Assembly (NCBI GenBank): GCA_946478965.1 | Contig: CAMLDQ010000072.1 | Location: 1-10,206 of the forward strand | Length of the DNA stretch: 10,206 nt | Direction of reading: 5' to 3' | Source: an uncultured Methylobacillus sp. | GTDB lineage: Bacteria; Pseudomonadota; Gammaproteobacteria; Burkholderiales; Methylophilaceae | Part shown: positions 7,280-10,206 of the stretch, in pieces | Layout of the letters: the number at the start of each line of letters is the position of its first letter | Position numbering within the stretch: position 1 is the stretch's first letter | Notes under the pieces: generated by a model | Databases searched by the model: none | Told to the model about the DNA's origin: nothing | Seen by the model: only the letters and a program-made list of their open reading frames with translations | Position numbers and translations under genes: made by a program

Positions 7280-7306
7280 AAAAAGCCCGGGAACGCCGGG
7301 CTTTTT
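7280..7306 (-). terminator. Intrinsic terminator between csp and infA
   Basis: AAAAAGCCCGG (7280-7290) pairs with CCGGGCTTTTT (7296-7306) around a 5-base loop. On the - strand the hairpin ends in a run of six T (7284-7279). It follows the csp stop by about 53 bases and precedes the infA start by about 30. It should end the csp mRNA and could attenuate read-through into infA. Confidence 0.85.
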
Positions 7307-7311
7307 CCGGT

Positions 7312-7339
7312 GGGTTCGCTGGATAAACCAGACAAACCC
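7312..7339 (-). repeat. Second hairpin in csp 3' region
   Basis: GGGTT (7312-7316) and AACCC (7335-7339) flank CTGG (7319-7322) and CCAG (7328-7331), giving a two-part imperfect stem with loop ATAAA. It sits between the csp stop and the terminator and may stabilise the short mRNA. No other function is implied by the sequence. Confidence 0.45.
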
Positions 7340-7359
7340 GGCTGGATTACTTGGCTAAC

Positions 7360-7566
7360 TTATTCGGCAGCGCGAATGTTGGAAGCCTGTTGGCCTTTCG
7401 GGCCGGTGGTGACGTCGAAATTCACACGCTGATTTTCCGCCAGAGATTTGAAGCCCTGGGATTGAATCGCCGAGAAATGCGCGAAGAGATCGGCACCGCC
7501 ATCATCAGGAGTGATGAAGCCGAAGCCTTTGGAGTCGTTGAACCATTTCACAAAACCTGTTGCCAT
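7360..7566 (-). CDS. Cold-shock domain protein, CspA family
   Basis: A 68-aa single cold-shock domain (OB fold) that binds single-stranded RNA or DNA and acts as an RNA chaperone. RNP1 is visible as KGFGFI (residues 13-18) and RNP2 as DLFAHFS (26-32). The N-terminal GFVKWFND and C-terminal [13 protein letters not shown] are typical of proteobacterial CspA-like proteins. The ATG at 7564-7566 has AGGA seven bases upstream. The leader region up to the divergent NYN gene is 223 bases and holds several hairpins, in line with the long structured leaders of cold-inducible csp mRNAs. I cannot tell from sequence whether this copy is cold-induced or constitutive. It is followed by a two-hairpin 3' region and then infA. 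Confidence 0.96.
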   Translation of the reverse strand: MATGFVKWFNDSKGFGFITPDDGGADLFAHFSAIQSQGFKSLAENQRVNFDVTTGPKGQQASNIRAAE

Positions 7567-7789
7567 GTCTTTTTCCTATCTAACTGAATTACAAAAAATG
7601 GGGATTGCCCCTGAAGGGCGAGGATCAAGTTGGCAGGGAGTGAACGATACAACCCGAAAGAACTAGGGAACAAACCAGAAAACAACTACACTTACTTGAA
7701 CGTCGCGGCGCTCACTGTGCGCCTTAATTTGCTGAAAAGCAATGAATATTTTCTTTGTCCTGCAACAATAACCGATGGAGCTTCATTGA
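7567..7789. other. Divergent csp / NYN intergenic and leader region
   Basis: This gap must hold the promoters of both divergent genes, but no convincing -35/-10 pair is visible on either strand. Besides the leader switch it contains two perfect small hairpins. One is GGCGC-TCACTGT-GCGCC (7707-7723), the other TTGCT-GAAA-AGCAA (7729-7742). The last bases carry the GGAG ribosome binding site of the NYN gene (7777-7780). No open reading frame here looks real. Confidence 0.5.
7593..7619 (-). promoter_or_regulatory. Candidate leader switch of csp: terminator-like hairpin with competing hairpin
   Basis: Read on the - strand, GGGG-CAAT-CCCC (7611-7600) is followed by A and six T (7598-7593), resembling a short intrinsic terminator about 27 bases before the csp ATG. 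An alternative stem GCCC-TTCAG-GGGC (7619-7607) uses the same GGGG run, so the two hairpins cannot coexist. Each stem is only 4 bp, so stability is marginal. Confidence 0.35.
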
Positions 7790-8632
7790 ATGGCTGGATT
7801 ACAGGAAATCAACAACATGGCGCTGTTCTGCGATTTCGAGAACATTGCCCTGGGCGTTAAGGATGCCCGCTACGCGCAATTCGATATCAAAAAAGTGCTG
7901 GAGCGGCTGCTCATCAAGGGCAGCATCGTCGTCAAGAAAGCCTATTGCGACTGGGAGCGTTATAAGGAATTCAAGGCGATCATGCACGAGGCCGCCTTCG
8001 AGCTTATCGAAATCCCGCACGTGCGTCAGTCCGGCAAGAATTCTGCAGATATCCGCATGGTGGTTGATGCGCTCGACCTCTGTTATACCAAATCCCATGT
8101 GGATGCCTTTGTCATCATCAGCGGGGATTCCGATTTTTCGCCGCTGGTTTCCAAGCTGCGTGAAAACAACAAATACGTCATCGGCATAGGCGTGAAGAAC
8201 TCGACTTCCGACTTGCTGAGCGCAAACTGTGACGAGTTCATTTTCTACGACGATCTGGTGCGGGAGCAGGAGGCCAAGCAGAAAAGGCGAGCGAGCGCCA
8301 TGCCGGGCAAGCCCGCGGCAGAGAACAAGAAAAAGGACCAGCACAAGGCGGAAGTGGATGAAGACAAACGCCGGGAGGCGCTGGACTATATCGTCGAGAC
8401 CGTCGAGGGGCTCATTGCCGAGCGCGGCTCCGATGAAAAGATCTGGGGCTCACTGGTTAAGACGACCATGCAGCGACGCCGCCCGGGATTCACGGAGTCC
8501 TCTTATGGCTTCAAATCTTTCAAGGAGCTGGTGGAGCATGCTCAGAAGCGCGGGTTGCTGGAGGTGCTGAGGGAGGACAAGTCCAGCCAGTACAGGGTCC
8601 GGATTCCGGAAGGCGATGTGGAAGGGAACTAA
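7790..8632 (+). CDS. NYN-domain (LabA-like) protein with C-terminal LOTUS/OST-HTH domain
   Basis: A 280-aa predicted RNase or RNA-binding protein. Residues 10-150 form a NYN (PIN-like) domain. Its conserved acidic residues are D15 in LFCDFEN, D87 in NSADIRMVVDALD (with D93) and D113/D115 in IISGDSDFSPL, so the metal-binding centre looks intact. A lysine/glutamate-rich linker (about 157-190) leads to a C-terminal winged-helix LOTUS/OST-HTH domain (about 193-273; YGFKSFKELVEHAQKRGLLE and a YRVRIP strand), a module associated with RNA binding. The ATG at 7790 has GGAG at 7777-7780, nine bases away. The later Met10 begins the domain itself but lacks such a site. It diverges from the cold-shock gene. 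RNA processing is inferred from the fold, and no substrate or partner is known from this window. Confidence 0.9.
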   Translation: MAGLQEINNMALFCDFENIALGVKDARYAQFDIKKVLERLLIKGSIVVKKAYCDWERYKEFKAIMHEAAFELIEIPHVRQSGKNSADIRMVVDALDLCYTKSHVDAFVIISGDSDFSPLVSKLRENNKYVIGIGVKNSTSDLLSANCDEFIFYDDLVREQEAKQKRRASAMPGKPAAENKKKDQHKAEVDEDKRREALDYIVETVEGLIAERGSDEKIWGSLVKTTMQRRRPGFTESSYGFKSFKELVEHAQKRGLLEVLREDKSSQYRVRIPEGDVEGN

Positions 8633-8746
8633 AAGCTTTTGGATTTCCTGCTTTCAGAATCACTATCCGTAGCCATCCCGGAAGCTAGCGTGAGCCGGGT
8701 TGTTTCAGTGCGGCCACTCAAGCCGACCGCACCCGGTGCTTTTTCG
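8633..8746. other. Convergent intergenic region with weak hairpins
   Basis: This stretch separates the NYN gene from the convergent 107-aa gene. It contains GTGCGG/CCGCAC (8708-8713 and 8727-8732) with a 13-base loop. A short T run follows at 8740-8744 after GCACC-C-GGTGC (8729-8739). It could act as a weak terminator for the + strand NYN transcript. No gene is seen here. Confidence 0.35.
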
Positions 8747-9070
8747 TCAGGCTTGCGTATCTATCCCGTTTGATTTCTCGACATTCTGTTGAAGCCGTTC
8801 AAGCGCCTGCTGCAAACCTTTGGCTTCAGGGCTTTTTGCGGTATTGCTTTGCAGCGCTTCGATCGCCTGCTGAAGGCCGAGGATGGCGTCCTGGCTATTT
8901 TTGCTCGTAACTGCCGGCAAATTCTCGCCGCTTGCGGTGACATTATTGCCGCCCGAAGCGATGCTGTCAGTGGCGGTGTCTGTCAGTTGAGATGGCGATT
9001 TGCGCACTTCCTGGGCGCGTGCAGCCATATGCTGCAGGCCCAGGGCGCTCGGGCCGATATTGGTTTGCAT
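8747..9070 (-). CDS. Hypothetical 107-aa protein with LQQ-type repeats
   Basis: I do not recognise this protein. It is 107 aa, with no signal peptide or membrane segment and no cysteine. Residues 22-60 are rich in Ser, Thr, Asn, Gly and Ala and look disordered. The C-terminal third is helical and glutamine-rich. GLQQAIEALQ (65-74) recurs as GLQQALERLQ (85-94), and GLQHMAARAQ (11-20) is a looser relative. This suggests amphipathic helices that pair with each other or with a partner. Coding is supported by a very strong AGGAGGAG site seven bases before the ATG (9068-9070). It lies 64 bases downstream of the 115-aa gene in the same orientation and may be co-transcribed with it. The ribosome binding site can fold into a hairpin. 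Confidence 0.72.
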   Translation of the reverse strand: MQTNIGPSALGLQHMAARAQEVRKSPSQLTDTATDSIASGGNNVTASGENLPAVTSKNSQDAILGLQQAIEALQSNTAKSPEAKGLQQALERLQQNVEKSNGIDTQA

Positions 9071-9105
9071 GATGCGACTCCTCCTGCATGAATGGAAATC
9101 GCATC
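9071..9105 (-). promoter_or_regulatory. Hairpin that may mask the ribosome binding site of the 107-aa gene
   Basis: On the - strand RNA, GAUGCGAUUUC (9105-9095) can pair with GGAGUCGCAUC (9081-9071). This gives an 11-bp stem: seven Watson-Crick pairs, then U-G, U-A, U-G and C-G. The loop is 13 bases. The stem takes in half of the AGGAGGAG site and ends directly against the AUG. The two wobble pairs work only on this strand, which fits a role in the mRNA. Confidence 0.5.
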
Positions 9106-9134
9106 TAGATCAGCATTTTGTATGCCAGGACGGC

Positions 9135-9482
9135 CTAAAATATCTTGTCCTCGTCCTCAAGAATATCGGCGCTGCCGAAGAGCCGTTCACGCGTGCTCTT
9201 GCGGCGCATGATTTTTTCGCGTGCGCTTGCAGGGAGGTCGGTAAACAGGATGACATTCTTGTCGATCAGCGTATCGACGATATCCTCGATGACGCGAATC
9301 AGGCCGAGGTCGGATTCGGAAAGCTGGGCCGATGCTGCAATATTTTCTGATTGTGGCAAAATGCCTCCAAGAAAAATCTGGATATCTGGATGATCCGCGG
9401 GCAATAGTTCCTCTGCGCCCGCTTCCGGTTTCTGGAAAATGGCGCTGATCTGACCGGAAGCATCTCGTTGAACATACGGCAT
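9135..9482 (-). CDS. Conserved small protein ('tryptophan synthase subunit beta like' family)
   Basis: A 115-aa soluble protein beginning MPYVQRDASGQISAIFQKPE. It matches my memory of a small proteobacterial family that databases often label 'tryptophan synthase subunit beta like'. It is far too short to be TrpB and has none of its pyridoxal-phosphate motifs, so that name has no functional value. Visible parts are the N-terminal strand-like YVQRDASGQI, a P/D segment (LPADHPDIQIFL) and a conserved acidic helix (LSESDLGLIRVIEDIVDTLIDKNVILFTDLP, near 53-83). A charged C-terminus (MRRKSTRERLFGS) follows. The ATG at 9480-9482 has only a modest AGGG upstream. It is divergent from the LuxR-type regulator across a 90-base region with a shared TATAAT palindrome. 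Function unknown. Confidence 0.82.
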   Translation of the reverse strand: MPYVQRDASGQISAIFQKPEAGAEELLPADHPDIQIFLGGILPQSENIAASAQLSESDLGLIRVIEDIVDTLIDKNVILFTDLPASAREKIMRRKSTRERLFGSADILEDEDKIF

Positions 9483-9511
9483 GGCGGCTGCCCTTGAAAA
9501 GAATAAACCTC

Positions 9512-9547
9512 ATTATAATGATAGCGCGAGCAAGTTGAGAAGCTCGC
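9512..9547. promoter_or_regulatory. Candidate divergent promoter and operator dyad
   Basis: ATTATAAT (9512-9519) is self-complementary, so it presents a perfect TATAAT to both strands: 9514-9519 on + and 9517-9512 on -. No strong -35 is found at normal spacing. TTGAAA at 9494-9499 is only 14 bases away on +. A perfect dyad GCGAGC-N10-GCTCGC (9526-9547) lies just beyond. It would fall near the + transcription start or upstream of the - strand -10 box, where a regulator could act on both genes. Confidence 0.4.
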
Positions 9548-9572
9548 CAGAAGTCGTCGGTCCGGGGAAATA

Positions 9573-10206
9573 ATGAACTTTCTGGTTAGCGGAAATCACG
9601 AGACTGTCTTGCAGTTCCAGGCGCCGCTTGCAACGCGCGGAGAACTGGAATGGTTGGTCACCTTTACCGAGCTTCTCGCGCGTGCGCCCGCACATGGTCC
9701 AGGCCTGGTCGTGATCGATACTACGGCCCCCGGATACGAAGGCGATAGCAGCCTCAAGCAACTGAAGCAAGCCAACGCGGCCCTGAAATGCCTGTTGGCT
9801 GGGCCGCGCATGCCTCCGCAAAAGGAATTGTCAGCGCTTGCGGCCGGGGCCTTGGGTTGTTGCGCGCCGGACTTGACGGAAGATCAGGTGCTTCGCGTGC
9901 TTTCCATCGTCGAAGATGGCGGGGTCTGGATATCGAATTCGGCGTTGCCGCAACTTATGCAGCGACTGCGCAGCAAGGCTGCAGAAAAAGCCGAAGCAGA
10001 ACCCACTCCGCCACCCGTATCTGAAGGGCTGGCCGGGTTGACTCAGCGCGAACGGGAAATCGCCCAAATGGTGGCTTCCGGCGACAGCAACAAAATCATC
10101 GCGCGCAAGCTCAATATCACCGACCGTACCGTAAAAGCGCACCTGACCACGGTATTCCAGAAGCTCCATGTTCACGACCGTTTGCAGCTGGCGCTCTATG
10201 TCAGCA
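9573..10206 (+). CDS. LuxR/NarL-type transcriptional regulator with degenerate receiver (3' end beyond window)
   Basis: An open frame of 211 codons from ATG 9573 to the window edge with no stop, so the C-terminus is missing. GGGGA lies four bases upstream of the ATG. Residues 1-125 resemble a response-regulator receiver. LVVIDTTAPGYEG puts D49 where the phospho-acceptor aspartate would be. The N-terminal acidic pair is absent (MNFLVSGNHE) and GALGCCAPD lacks the conserved lysine, so normal phosphorelay is doubtful. An Ala/Glu/Pro linker (133-150) leads to a clear LuxR helix-turn-helix (about 153-211; LTQREREIAQMVASGDSNKI, the recognition segment ITDRTVKAHL and VFQKLHVHDR). It diverges from the 115-aa gene and may regulate it or itself through the dyad between them. 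The domain call is firm; the signal is unknown. Confidence 0.88.
   Translation, partial: MNFLVSGNHETVLQFQAPLATRGELEWLVTFTELLARAPAHGPGLVVIDTTAPGYEGDSSLKQLKQANAALKCLLAGPRMPPQKELSALAAGALGCCAPDLTEDQVLRVLSIVEDGGVWISNSALPQLMQRLRSKAAEKAEAEPTPPPVSEGLAGLTQREREIAQMVASGDSNKIIARKLNITDRTVKAHLTTVFQKLHVHDRLQLALYVS

Noticed and set aside
7351..7587. 78-aa open frame on the + strand over csp
   Set aside because: Antisense shadow of the cold-shock gene; its sequence is simply the opposite strand of a conserved domain.
9135..9482. A genuine tryptophan synthase beta subunit
   Set aside because: Only 115 aa and without pyridoxal-phosphate binding motifs; the family name is an annotation artefact.
9513..9821. 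102-aa - strand open frame opposite the LuxR-type gene
   Set aside because: It lies antisense to the regulator's receiver-like region and shows no domain or ribosome binding site of its own.

Overview
The window reads as an ordinary chromosomal segment of a Betaproteobacterium. The best clues are a second-type IF-1 gene (infA) with a basic C-terminal tail beside a cold-shock gene, the NYN-LOTUS, HDOD and LuxR-type proteins, and the moderately GC-rich coding style. A Nitrosomonadales/Gallionella-like host is my guess from family resemblance, not something the sequence proves. I see no insertion sequence, phage gene, CRISPR array or plasmid function.

Left part, + strand: the 3' portion of a tRNA-Gly(GCC) runs in from the left edge (1-52). 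A short intergenic region with two hairpins and a TATAAT box follows. Then comes a tightly overlapping four-gene operon, rmlB-rmlA-rmlC-rmlD (160-3543), encoding the whole route from glucose-1-phosphate to dTDP-L-rhamnose for surface polysaccharide or glycosylation. Every junction overlaps by 1-4 bases.

Middle, - strand: a three-gene unit reads leftward from 6734 to 3540. It holds an exported Bcp-type peroxiredoxin, an HDOD-GAF protein and a degenerate EAL-HDOD (YuxH-like) protein. It collides with the rml operon so closely that the two stop codons share the palindrome CTAG. A complete tRNA-Arg(CCU) with a strong bidirectional terminator diverges from the peroxiredoxin gene.

Right-middle: an RNA-oriented neighbourhood. 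infA and a CspA-family cold-shock gene lie on the - strand, separated by a terminator. A NYN-domain/LOTUS (LabA-like) predicted ribonuclease or RNA-binding protein diverges from csp. The 223-base csp leader region holds several small hairpins, including a terminator-like one with a competing partner.

Right end: two small - strand genes, a 107-aa unknown and a 115-aa conserved protein of the family often mislabelled 'tryptophan synthase subunit beta like'. A divergent LuxR/NarL-type regulator with a degenerate receiver is cut by the right edge. The most interesting unexplained signals are an 11-bp hairpin that could mask the ribosome binding site of the 107-aa gene, the csp leader hairpins, a two-tier hairpin downstream of infA, and a dyad between the divergent 115-aa and luxR-type genes.
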